Source: Plutella xylostella
Taxonomy: Eukaryota > Arthropoda > Insecta > Lepidoptera > Plutellidae
Assembly (NCBI RefSeq): GCF_932276165.1
Contig: NC_064009.1
Span: 8,928,001 to 8,992,000, forward strand
Length of the DNA: 64,000 bases
Direction of reading: 5' to 3'
In this document: positions 50,601 through 59,300 of the stretch, piece by piece
Numbering within the stretch: position 1 is the stretch's first letter
How the letters are laid out: each line of letters opens with the position of its first letter
Made by a program: the position numbers and the translations under genes
The notes under the pieces: generated by a model
The model's input: the letters and a program-made list of their open reading frames with translations, nothing else
Databases searched by the model: none
Told to the model about the DNA's origin: nothing

Positions 50601-52327
50601 AAATTGATTAAGATCCAACTAGAATAAGATACACGCTGCCTTGATATTTTTGTGCTATATCTATGCCTACTTATGTAGCGGCCGCTAGTTAATGAGGCGT
50701 ATCTGTGCAACACTCGCTTACTGTCCTATCTATATATATAAATCTTGGTAAAAGTTTAGGTTTAAAACTAATTTCAACTCTTTTTTTTGTCTGAACTTCG
50801 AATCACATCGCCTTATACACCTTTCATTTATACTTCCCCTTATCACAACATCTAACCACCCTACCCTTACAGGCCGGCTGCGAAACCCGCCTAATCCTAG
50901 TCGACGGGTCCCCCGAGTACGTCGCTATGCACACCCGCCGCGGCAAGAGCAAGCGCGCCAGCCGCTCCGCCGCCGCCGACGAGGCAGACGCGTTGACCTA
51001 CTTCACACAGCTGTTTACTGACACCGTGGACCAGGCCAAGGTTCGATGATTACCCTTGATTAGCTATCTTTGCGCTTACGTATTTGATAAAGGTATACCT
51101 ATACCTATTGCTTACTGGAGAGAGAGACCACGAGGCTACTGGGATGCTGCTTGTAATGACCCTGCCAACTGGCGGAAACTGACCTCATTTGGACCAAGCT
51201 AACTATCGAGAACACGCTACTAAAGTCAAAGTAAGTATCCCTTTCGGCTCTCTCTTGCCTCGTGGCGATGCACACGCGCCGCGGCAAGAGCAAGCGCGCC
51301 AGCCGCTCCGCCGCCGCCGACGAGGCTGATGCCTTGACATACTTCACACAGCTGTTCACCGACACCGTGGACCAGGCTAAGGTATGACACCCTGTATGAG
51401 GTGTCTTTACACCATTACAAATCGCATGGTGTAAAAACAACCGCTAAACCTGGACTCTAATGGTGTAAAAGGCTTGTCGGATAAGAGTACGCTCCGTTCG
51501 GATGCTACTTGTAACTGACCTAGTTCAGACCGAGCATATTCTTATCTTGAACATGCTTCTTACTACTGGAATCAAAGTAAGTATCTCTCGGCTCTCTCTT
51601 GCCTCGTGGCGACGCATACGCGCCGCGGCAAGAGCAAGCGCGCCAGCCGCTCCGCCGCCGCCGACGAGGCAGACGCGCTGACATACTTCACACAGCTGTT
51701 CACTGACACCGTGGACCAGGCCAAGGTATGATAATAATATTTGCCTTAGAAAAAGTAAAGAGAAGAAAATTTTAGAGGTAATAAGCTTCCTAGCACTCTC
51801 ACTGCAGTGAAAAGATTAGCCTGGCAACGTGGCAACATACAACTGTCCAGAGCACTTCGAACTAATACTACACAATATAGACGCCACTCGGATCCTCCTT
51901 GACTACTCAGATGCTCGCTATCACAGCTTTAGGCTCTAGATCTTCACTCCAGTATCTAAACCCCCGCTTCCCCCCCCAGGTGGCGAACGAACTAGAGCAC
52001 CTGAGCAGCTGGGAGGCGCGCGTGAAGCGCACCACGGAGCTGATCGGCAAGTCCGGGGCCGACGCCGAGGAGCTGGGCGCCGCCGCCGCCAGCTTCTACC
52101 GCAAGCTCGTCGCCGCCGACACCTACAAGCCGTCCGGCATCCTCAAGGCGCCCGTCACTCTCTTCTCCGCCACGGATAACTATGTCGCGCTCGACCCTGA
52201 CTACGGGCTGAAGGCCAACTGCGCGGGCAGTCTGTCGACTACCCCCTTGACCGCCAACCACCGCACCATCCTCATGGGCGCGCCCGCCGCCGCCATCGCC
52301 GAGCATGTCAGCAAACTGCTAGCGTAG
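31056..52327 (+). CDS. FASN: Fatty acid synthase, animal type I, 23 coding exons
   Basis: Exons: 31056-31215, 33289-34055, 34754-34984, 35337-35654, 37177-37489, 37879-38072, 39815-40043, 40328-40550, 41536-41678, 41964-43642, 43758-43850, 44135-44263, 44826-45380, 45718-45902, 46331-46473, 47083-47203, 48007-48206, 48493-48690, 49067-49366, 49681-49910, 50311-50541, 50873-51040, 51980-52327. All are GT-AG and in phase, totalling 7158 nt, or 2385 residues, a normal length for insect FASN. The cytosolic homodimer makes long-chain fatty acid from acetyl- and malonyl-CoA with NADPH. Order: KS, AT, DH, inactive MT and structural KR region, ER, KR, ACP, TE. Catalytic residues seen: KS Cys172, His304, His342; AT Ser592; DH His883 and Asp1036; KR Ser1918 and Tyr1931; ACP Ser2050; TE Ser2199, Asp2225, His2364. 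Several exons have extra partial copies in the following introns. Lepidoptera have several FASN paralogues; which one this is cannot be said. Confidence 0.96.
31216..33288. other. FASN intron 1
   Basis: About 2.1 kb of mostly AT-rich intron, with a GC-richer CpG/ACAC patch at 32400-32770. No exon or mobile element was recognised. Confidence 0.35.
35655..37176. other. FASN intron 4
   Basis: About 1.5 kb of AT-rich intron sequence. No exon or element recognised. Confidence 0.35.
37177..40550 (+). CDS. FASN: FASN exons 5-8: malonyl/acetyl transferase domain
   Basis: Encodes about residues 493-812. FVFSGMGSQWAGMGKELL opens the domain and GHSVGEIG carries the nucleophile Ser592, split from the following GCAYADG by intron 5. 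Exon 7 includes the AFHSKYI segment with the acyltransferase histidine. Exon 8 carries YHVNNLLSPVRFADAI. Exon 6 is followed by two or three partial copies of itself. Confidence 0.92.
38129..38237. mobile_element. Short inverted-repeat element between exon 6 and its first copy
   Basis: AAGACGTGACAAAAGTTT at 38129-38146 is exactly mirrored by AAACTTTTGTCACGTCTT at 38220-38237. The centre is CG-rich. Related CGTGACAA/TTGTCACG segments recur at about 38807-38861 and 38921-38940, next to the later exon copies. Confidence 0.6.
38276..38412 (+). repeat. First partial copy of FASN exon 6
   Basis: From GCAGCATCGCGGACG to the donor it repeats the 3' part of exon 6 (37879-38072). The copy is open in the exon's frame, carries a 9-bp in-frame insertion (PACGACHN in place of PACHN) and ends at an equivalent donor (GTGAGTGTCACTCTGTAG). 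Its upstream edge gives no in-phase acceptor, so it should be noncoding. Confidence 0.85.
38482..38591. mobile_element. Inverted-repeat segment between exon 6 copies
   Basis: TAGCAAGAG near the left end pairs with CTCTTGCTA at 38583-38591, and AGAGCGAGGC...AGTGCG pairs with CGCACT...GCCTCGCTCT. Probably a short foldback element. Confidence 0.5.
38604..38731 (+). repeat. Second partial copy of FASN exon 6
   Basis: Again the 3' part of exon 6 with its donor, open in frame, with mainly synonymous changes (CAT/CAC, AGC/AGT, GTC/GTT) and one Thr to Ala. A further short remnant GCCGCAGCATCGCGGACGCG lies at 38978-39000, so the array had at least four members. Confidence 0.85.
39001..39814. other. 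FASN intron 6, last part
   Basis: AT-rich intron sequence beyond the exon 6 copies. No element or exon recognised. Confidence 0.3.
40920..41145 (+). repeat. Dispersed lepidopteran repeat with GACA microsatellite
   Basis: Begins ACTAGCTGTTCCCGCGCGCT, passes through AAAAAGTAGCCTATGTTCTT and CAAATTTCATTCAAATCCGT, then a GACA-type run at about 41079-41112 and ends TTTATAATATTAGTTAGGAT. It is the plus-strand counterpart of the fragment at 16850-17006. It sits in FASN intron 8. Confidence 0.7.
41443..41540 (+). repeat. 66-bp duplicated acceptor region of FASN exon 9
   Basis: The segment 41443-41474 repeats at 41509-41540 with one mismatch, including the polypyrimidine tract and CCCTCAG|GATCT acceptor. 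The real acceptor (41534-41535) leads to IYSLGAQPQP. Use of the upstream copy (41468-41469) would add ISSPFEPKYEVIQF and then a stop. Confidence 0.8.
41536..43850 (+). CDS. FASN: FASN exons 9-11: dehydratase and central structural region
   Basis: Encodes about residues 813-1450. GHCIDGRVLFPATGYL contains the HxxxGxxxxP dehydratase motif (His883) and FMDTMLQ the partner Asp1036. Exon 10, at 1679 nt the longest, continues through the inactive methyltransferase-like region and the structural KR half, where no intact S-adenosylmethionine-binding motif was seen, as is usual in animal FASN. Confidence 0.9.
44135..45902 (+). CDS. FASN: FASN exons 12-14: enoyl reductase domain
   Basis: Encodes about residues 1451-1740. 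YYAPLNFRDIMLATGKLPPD begins the domain, and HAGTGGVGQAAIAIALHAG from residue 1572 is the NADPH-binding loop (GTGGVG at 1574-1579). NLVLNSLAADKLQASVRC and GGRFLEIGKLDL follow, all typical of the medium-chain reductase fold of this domain. Exon 12 is followed by an identical 66-bp copy of its 3' half. Confidence 0.92.
44297..44364 (+). repeat. Partial copy of FASN exon 12
   Basis: CGCGACATCATGCTGGCCAC to CTGGCCGGACAG is identical to 44198-44263 at an offset of 101 bp. It is followed by GTGAGG, a better donor than the GTAATA of the real exon, but it has no acceptor. A TA-rich run separates the copies. Confidence 0.9.
44581..44687. mobile_element. Short MITE in FASN intron 12
   Basis: AGCTGCGCACAGACCGG at the left is mirrored by CCAGTCTGTACGCAGCT at the right (15 of 17). 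ATA flanks both sides. An internal AACGAACG/CGTTCGTT pair extends the stem. Confidence 0.65.
46331..48690 (+). CDS. FASN: FASN exons 15-18: ketoreductase domain
   Basis: Encodes about residues 1740-1961. TYVLVG|GLGGFGLELAQWL spans the exon 15/16 junction and forms the NADPH-binding glycine loop (residues 1788-1794). FNLAAVLKDAFLENQTPEDF lies in exon 17. SSVSCGRGNAGQTNYGLANS in exon 18 supplies the catalytic Ser1918 and Tyr1931. Exon 15 is followed by two 108-bp tandem repeats and exon 16 by a separate copy. Confidence 0.92.
46474..46689 (+). repeat. Two 108-bp tandem repeats of FASN exon 15 end plus donor
   Basis: Donors occur at 46474, 46582 and 46690, exactly 108 bp apart. Each unit is about 30 bp of intron start (GTGAGTACCCCTCTACTGTA) plus the last 78 bp of exon 15. 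The frame stays open through both units, giving a 36-residue period (ending HPAKTYVLVG), so use of donor 2 or 3 would insert 36 or 72 residues in frame just before the KR glycine loop. Confidence 0.92.
47380..47551. mobile_element. 172-bp Harbinger-like MITE in FASN intron 16
   Basis: Left end GGCCGTGTCC and right end GGACACGGCC are perfect inverted repeats, and similarity continues inward (GCAAACTGTTTGCGGCG against CGCCGCTAACAGTTTGTC). TAA flanks both ends (47377-47379, 47552-47554), the target duplication expected of PIF/Harbinger elements. Its right end abuts a copy of exon 16. Confidence 0.72.
47557..47676 (+). repeat. Nearly complete copy of FASN exon 16
   Basis: Repeats 47084-47203 at an offset of 473 bp, open in frame, with an AG just before it (CCTAAG) and a donor GTAATG. 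If spliced in place of exon 16 it would keep frame but change the first loop Gly to Asp and one Gly to Arg (MRTGYQ to MRTRYQ); the other differences are synonymous. The acceptor has no polypyrimidine tract. Confidence 0.85.
49067..49910 (+). CDS. FASN: FASN exons 19-20: acyl carrier protein and linker
   Basis: DLVQAVANILGIKDASKV and LAELGMDSLMGAEIKQTL form the ACP, with the phosphopantetheine attachment Ser2050 in MDSL. A short Ala/Pro-rich linker (AAPAAPAAAAAPEDL) follows and joins the ACP to the thioesterase. Confidence 0.92.
50311..52327 (+). CDS. FASN: FASN exons 21-23: thioesterase domain
   Basis: VHPIEGVAAPLRTLAK opens the alpha/beta hydrolase. LLGYSFGAGVAFEMALQLEK has the nucleophile Ser2199, LILVDGSPEYV the Asp2225, and TANHRTILMG the His2364, completing the triad that releases palmitate. 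The last exon ends KLLA and a TAG stop. Exon 22 has an unusual donor (AAG|GTTCGA) and two copies after it. Confidence 0.93.
51262..51381 (+). repeat. First partial copy of FASN exon 22
   Basis: From GTGGCGATGCACACGCG to the donor it repeats the 3' two thirds of exon 22 (50873-51040). It is open in frame, differs only synonymously in the compared part (for example GCAGACGCG/GCTGATGCC, ACC/ACA), and has donor GTATGA, stronger than that of the real exon. Confidence 0.88.
51606..51725 (+). repeat. Second partial copy of FASN exon 22
   Basis: Same extent as the first copy, 344 bp further on, with the same upstream flank (CGGCTCTCTCTTGCCTCGTG) and donor GTATGA. One change turns the Met of the exon's AMHTRRG to Thr. 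No in-phase acceptor is seen at either copy. Confidence 0.88.
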
Positions 52328-53371
52328 ACCGGGAACGAATAAAGAGGGAGAGTCGGTGAGATGGAATAGTTTGTTACTTTTAGTATCAAAGTGCTGACGG
52401 TCTCATTTAGATCGCGAAGCACCAATATCAGGTGTCTATTCCAAAGTCTCGAGCCCGAATTAAAGGTAGTAAAGGCCGACTCAACCAGTAAAGCTACACT
52501 CATGTAGCGAGATATTGATATTTTTGTAAGTAAACGAGCGCCGGTGACCCGTAGTGCGCCGGCGCCGCTGGGTCACTCCTTAGTACACATCACAGCGTCG
52601 CCCCGCTCGCCCCGGCCGCTCGCTCGAGCGAAGCGAGTCCGAGCGAGCGAGCGACGCAAGCGACAATCGAAGGAGACTTTTGACGGAAATAAACTGATGA
52701 CCTGTTGGTGATTTTGAAACTAAAACAGTCAATTGTCTTTATGAATTTTTGTATACTCTTACATTTTGGTATAAATGGTAAATAAATCGACTAGTAATTT
52801 TGTATTGTTAAATGAAAACGGCCATAAGTATCCTTTGTTATTGTCGCAGGTATAGTTAGAATGATATCGCCTCTCTTTTAGGACGCGGGGTTTGCGTAGG
52901 ACTAAGTTAGTGAATTTAATTTATATCTACTATTCCTGCGGGCTCAGCCCGCGCTTGTGATAATTTATGACATTCCAATTTGTGTACATAGTTATATAAA
53001 CACGTACCTAAAGGACATACAGTAAACAAGTGACGAAACCCTACCCATGCATCGGTCGCCTTGTTGTAACTCATACATTGTATAACAGTGTATTTTTCTC
53101 GAATATGTTTTATATTTTTATTTTTTAATTGTATTTAATTGGAATACCAATTTACTTTTCCTATGATTTTGACAATTTAATATAAAATTAATACAACTAT
53201 TGTATTGTAAAAAACTAACTTCCGTAGGTGGGTTTCTTCGCTGGGACAGTACATATTTATGTAGTACATAGTATATAAGGCTGTATGTAGCAGTAATTAG
53301 GTAGTTCCTTGTGTATGGTTGTTGTGTTAATTTATTTTGTTACGACTTGGCGTTTGCGCCCTGTGATTAAA
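52328..53371 (+). terminator. FASN 3' UTR and polyadenylation signals
   Basis: AATAAA at 52338-52343 lies only 11 bases after the stop. Further AATAAA is at 52688-52693, and ATTAAA at 53366-53371 is followed by a GT-rich stretch (GGTGGTTTTATTGTGTGG), the best-looking distal site. A simple GAGCGAGCGA-type run lies at about 52615-52665. Confidence 0.5.
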
Positions 53372-54357
53372 CGTGCATTATTTTCAAAATGGTGGTTTTA
53401 TTGTGTGGTCTAATTGCCCTCTCTTCTGTTAGTTGTTGTAATTGCTTATGGGATTGCTCTCAAATTACTTAGATACGTACTTCATATTCCACGAAGTCAT
53501 AATTTTTATTAGTCTTTTGATATCGCTCTCTAAGGTGACATGTAGAGCAGTGTAAGTACCTTATAGTAGGTGTTAATTACTCCGTGTTGAGACATAGGTA
53601 CACACTAAACAACTTTAATTAACAATGGGTTCGGTCATACATATAAATGAGAAGTCAAATCATTACTGTAACTAGTCAACCCGTTTTCCAGTTAAGGAAT
53701 GAAAACGTAAATACTCTAAGTTGCACATCTAAAATATCTAAACAAAAATGCATAATACTCACAACTTTCCCCGTATATGTATACCTACACGATTCCATTT
53801 TCACAAAAGACAGACAAAACCGCTTCAGATTTCGTCTGAAACAGTGTGCCGCGTGCGATGGGAACTAGTTTCTGTAGTCTGTAGCCGCCTTGCTCTGCCT
53901 CAGTCTTCGCCGGACTGCCAATTCGCGCGGCCGTCTCTACCGACCAAACAGTGTAAATCAAACACGACTTTATGATCGAGTCTCTACGTGTATCAAGTAA
54001 AAGAATAAACTAGATATAGGGTTTTGGGATAAAGTTTCTGGATTAAAGTGCTGATTGTGAATGAATTGGAAATGTTGTGTTTGGTGTAAAAAAAGTTAAC
54101 TACCCGCAGTTTCAAAAGTTTTTCTACAGGACTGGTGAAAAAGGATTGTCACTTTTGATATCGTAAGTAAGTGTATAAGCATTGTATAAGTTATATTTTT
54201 GTAGCCTTTACCTTTTACCTGCCTGTTCATTAAAATAAGCAAATGCATTTTAAGTTGAGTGAAACCAGAAGACAATAACAGTGAAACGTATCGGCAGCGT
54301 AGTTAAGAAAAGTTTTAATTATTTCCATATTTTCCCGATTCACTAGCTGTTTAACTC
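53372..54357. other. Intergenic DNA downstream of FASN
   Basis: Mostly AT-rich. A GC-richer stretch at 53840-53960 and a donor-like GTAAGTAAGT at 54163 could mark a noncoding first exon of a downstream gene, but no coding sequence supports this. Confidence 0.25.
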
Positions 54358-54360
54358 TTA

Positions 54361-55494
54361 TACCCCATTTACACTCTCGCCTCGGCCCTCGCCTCCTCGC
54401 TCGCCTCGTCACTCGTGCGGAGGCGCGAATGTAAACACCCACTCGCGTGTTACGCGAGTGGGTGTTTACACTCTCGTGCAGAGTTCAGTTGTCTTTGAGC
54501 TAGCAACGATGGAGGACGTCGAAGTTTTAGCCGCAACAATAAAGAATTTATGTATGATCACCGATTACTTCGCCGTTTATGGACCGATTTTGAAAATTCT
54601 TTTTTTTATGTATTGGGTTGAGATCCCATGTGGTCCCATTTTTTTCAAATTTTGATTCCACCTCCAAGGGTGGGTAAAGGGTTAAAAACAGGCTATGAAT
54701 TTCCATTTTGGGTACCTATTAACCGATTGTAGTTAATGAAATTTAGAAAGTACTTACATAGGTACTTACCTATATTTTTAACATTAAAAAAAATATGATG
54801 GTGACCTTGAGCTGATCTGATGATGGAAACGGAAGGTAGTCAAGGGAACTCCTCAACGGTAGGTATATAGCAACTACTTCGTGTTTACTACTGACTAGTA
54901 GGACTTATAGGTATCATTTGCTTCTTAATTTTGATTGTCAATTATTGCAAATAAACTAAGTATAAATAAGTAATAAAATAAAATAATGATAAAAAAACGA
55001 CTTCAAAAAACCACTAAAACGTAAGAAATAATTTTAGGTTTAGACATGGTTTAGACCTATTCTATGTGACAGTACTAATATATCTAAGCAGGTAAGTACT
55101 TACTGCTTTTATTTCTTACGTTTTAGTGTTTTTTTATTATTATTATTTTATTGAAATATTTACTTATATGAAATTAAATGTTTCGTCTTGCGACCAATCC
55201 ATTATACAACTGAGGAAAAAACACTACGTTATAATTATACGACGACGAACACAACCTGCGCGGCACGATGTAGAAGCCAGAATGAAGCGGACGCGAGAGT
55301 GTAAACACCCGCTCGCGTGCGACGCGAGCTCGACGCGAGCTCCTTTGACTCGTGCCCCAAAAACCGCTCCGGACGCGAGCGCCGCGAGTGGCGAGGCGAG
55401 CGAGGAGGCGAGCCACGAGCGGCTGTTCACACTCGCGCCTCGCCCCTCGCCTTGTCGCTCGCCTCGCCACTCGTGCGAGAGTGTAAATGGGGTA
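54361..55494. mobile_element. 1134-bp Harbinger-like nonautonomous element
   Basis: Left terminus TACCCCATTTACACTCTCGC and right terminus GCGAGAGTGTAAATGGGGTA are exact inverse complements over 20 bp. TTA occurs on both flanks (54358-54360, 55495-55497), the 3-bp target duplication typical of PIF/Harbinger. Both ends contain CG-rich subterminal stretches with GAGTGTAAACACCC-type repeats. No transposase frame is present. A second palindromic insertion (54975-55148) lies inside. Confidence 0.85.
55012..55128. repeat. Nested inverted repeat
   Basis: CACTAAAACGTAAGAAATAA at 55012-55031 is perfectly mirrored at 55109-55128, and outer A-rich and T-rich runs extend the pairing. Likely a small MITE inserted in the larger element. 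Confidence 0.7.
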
Positions 55495-55497
55495 TTA

Positions 55498-56350
55498 GAT
55501 GAACTCGTACATCACCATAGTACGTGTACGTGGTGCATAAATAATAATACTATCCATAATACCTACCTTTTTAAGTACGTTTTGTGACTATACTTCGAGT
55601 GAGGTCTGCTCGACTTATCAGGTGAACCGAGGCTGCCCTCATGTCGCAACATTTCTAGATTTTCTAGTTAGTCACAATTACCTTATTATAATATGTTTGC
55701 CCTTCGACCATTTGTCCTCAACTATCCTTACTTTTCCGGAAGGAAATTTGAAATGATTTGTCGCATTCCATGCTTTTCAGGCATTTAAGTCAAAGTAGTA
55801 CCTACCTACTGTACCTAGGTATATTATGTGTACTGTTTTAAATGCGGGTCTCATAAGATATTCATAACCAAACCACACATAGTCTAGGATAGCCTTAGTT
55901 GTGGTTTAGAACTTGCGGACTGTTACGAGCCGTGGCACTCGTAACTAAACCTGCCACAAATGTATTAAGTTTATACCTAGTAAACCGGCTACAGATGTAT
56001 GAGTTGTATGACCTAAGTTTTACTACCTAGTTACCTTTTATCATACGCTCACGACTCTCACGAGCAATGAAATAGTTCCAGTGCAAAGAGCACCAAATTA
56101 CTCCTAAAAGGAATAAGTATACTAGCTTAATGACGGCTTCTGTAATATTGAAGTACATTTAAACCTTGTTGTTTTATCAGAATATTGCCAACTAAAAACG
56201 TATGTATATACCTACCTACCTAAATATTTTGATAAACTTTTTAATTTTTTCTCGATTGCTCGTTTCTATTCTATTCTACCTCTAGATTTGGTTGCTAAGA
56301 CGTACAGAGGCGCGATCACAGGATTCGATTCTATTTTCGAAACTACTAAA
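55498..56350. other. Intergenic DNA, no gene recognised
   Basis: AT-rich sequence between two mobile elements. Nothing supported. Confidence 0.3.
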
Positions 56351-56352
56351 AC

Positions 56353-59300
56353 CTATAAATGGCGGGAGAAGGCTATAAATGGCCAAAACTCGACGTTGAG
56401 CGACACTGAGATAAATCTTTTTCGTAGCACCTGTTAGTAAGGAACAAAACCACACTGTTAACCAACATGTTTCTTATAGAGAAGAGTTTCTGATTTTTCA
56501 TCAAAATCTTTGTGGAATAGGTAATAAGACTGATGAATTGGCAATTTTCTTGAAAGATTCAAACTTAGCACCAAATTTTTTATGTATAACTGAACATTTT
56601 TTGTACAAAGAATCTATATTACATCTCAATCTTGAAAACTATAAGATGGCAACATACAACACTAGACCAAAAAAGAAAAGGGGTGGTTCCCTAATATTAG
56701 GAAAAGTAGGTAGAGAAGTTAAGGAATTAGCAATCTGTAAAAAGTTGTATAAAATAGAATGTTTCGAAATATGTGGAATTAAAGACAAGGCTACTAATAT
56801 TAATATTTGTTGTTGTTACAGAAATCCAAAAGTTAATAATTTTGATATGTTTCTGGAGAAATTAGAGTCCTTATTAGAACACTTCTTTAACAAAAGATGT
56901 ATAATTGGTGGTGATTTTAACGTGAATATTTTAGAGGATACTGATCAAAAGAGGGCTTTCCTTAATTTGCTAGAGTGCTACAATTTTCGTTGCTTGATAA
57001 ATTGTGCTACTTATATAAGGAATGATACAGAATCGGGCCTTGACAACTTTATAACTAACATACCAGAATCAGATGTACAAAAAGTTCATGTGGACCAAAA
57101 CGGGCTTGGAGACGGACACGCTGGTATGTTTTGTTCTTTAAGACTAGAGAGCTCAGTTAAGGTTAAAGTTGGAAGCTATACCAATGTCGCGAGAAGAATT
57201 TTTTGTGATAGCGCCAAAAACTTATTTAGGATAGAAATACTAAGACAAGATTTTAACATTATGGGTATAAATGATTTCCTGTCAAAATTCACACAAGCAT
57301 TCCAAAAATGCTATCCTAAGGTAATAAAAAGAATTAGAGCACGGGGAAATACTGGATTAAAATGGGTAACTAAAGGTATAAGAGTGTCCAGCAAAATGAA
57401 AAGAGTACTAAATACGGTAAAGACGAAAAACAATAACCAAAGTGTCGTTTACAAAAAGAAATATTTACAAATATACAACCGAGTCTTAAGGCAAGCAAAA
57501 AGAATTTCGGCAACAAGAGAGATTGAAAAAGCAAAAAATTCTAATAAAGCCATTTGGAAGGTAGTCAACAAACATAGGAATACACTTTTAAGCAAATCAC
57601 GAGAAAACATAAAATTAAAGGTCGACCAGAAGATAATAGTCAATCCTAAAGAGATAGCAGACATTTTTTCTAAAGAATTTAACAAAAATGATGTAGCAAC
57701 GTGGCCTGAATCGGATACGGCATTAAACTTCCTAGAACAGAGTACAGAAAGAACACAGGCAGAAATAAAAGTAAGACTAACCACGCCAAATGAAATAGCC
57801 AAGATTGTTAAGAAAATGGAAAGTAAAACTTCGTGTGGTTATGACGAAGTTCCTATAACAATAATAAAAGAAAATTTAGATATATTAGCAACACCGCTCT
57901 GTAATTTTTATAATAACTGCTTGCAAAATAAAATCTTCCCAGAACAACTTAAAATTGCCAGAGTATTACCCATTTACAAAAAGGGATCTCGAATGGATCC
58001 CAAGAAATATAGACCTATATCTCTTCTACCGACATTATCTAAAATACTGGAAAAAGTTATTAAACAGCAATTATTGGTGCACTTAAATTGCAACAAGATA
58101 ATTAGTAACAAACAATTTGGCTACCAAAAAAGTATAGGCACTATTGATGCAATCGATCTGTTGATAGATGACATAGTAACAAAGCTTAACCAAAAACTGA
58201 GAGTAGCCGGTATATTTCTTGATCTGAGTGCTGCATTTGACATGGTCGATCACTCAATCTTACTAAAAAAACTCGATCATTACGGAGTTAGAGGAGATTT
58301 TTTAGAAATACTCACCTCTTATCTAGCAAATAGGAAACAATTCGTTGAAATAGTGTGCGTAAATAACAACAGTGAACTAACACAAACATCTAGTTTACAG
58401 AAAATAGAAAGAGGTGTACCCCAAGGTTCTATTTTGGGGCCAGTTCTGTTTATCATCTTCACAAATGACCTGATCACTTATACCGAAAAGCATCTGCCCA
58501 ATGTACATTTAGTGGTATTTGCGGATGACACAAATGCTGTTGTTAATTCTGATGATATAGCTTTACTAAGTGAAAGAGCTCAACAAGCTTTAATACTATT
58601 TAATCACTGGTTTAAGTGCAACAATTTAAAATTAAATACAACAAAAACGAATGTTATGCTATTTAAATCTACTTCTAGAAATAATGAAATAATAGACATA
58701 AACATTGACGGTGATCAAATTGCGCCAGTAAAATCTGTAAAGTTTCTAGGAATACACATAGATGATAAATTAAACTGGAAAGATGAATTGCAGTCTGTAG
58801 AAAATACGGTGAGCTCAGCATGTTTTGCCTTACGCACTCTTCGTTATGAAATTGACATGACTAACCTTAAACAAGTATACTACGCACTTGTGGAGTCCAA
58901 ATTACGCTATAGTATTAGATTTTGGGGAAATGGTTTTGAAGGCAACATAAATAAAGCGTTCGTCGTGCAGAAAAGGGCAATAAGAACGATGGTTAGGATA
59001 TCCCAACAACATTCATGTCGAGACTACTTCCTAAAACTCGAACTTCTTACAGTACCATGTCTTTTCATACTAGTCATAACCACCGACCTAGTAAAAAAAC
59101 TGCATGGCCTGGAAACAGAAACAGAGAGAAAGGAAAGGTTAATGACCCGAAGGAAATACCTCAAAATTGACATATGTCCAAGACTCAATGTTGTAAAATA
59201 CTCACCTCGGTATCAGGCGCCTCACATCTACAATCACCTGCCAATTGCATTCAGAGAGATAACCTCCTACAGAATATTCAAGAGTAAATTGAAATCATTT

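Noticed and set aside
53840..54170. First exon of a gene downstream of FASN
   Set aside because: Only GC content and a GTAAGT donor support it; no coding sequence or acceptor could be linked.
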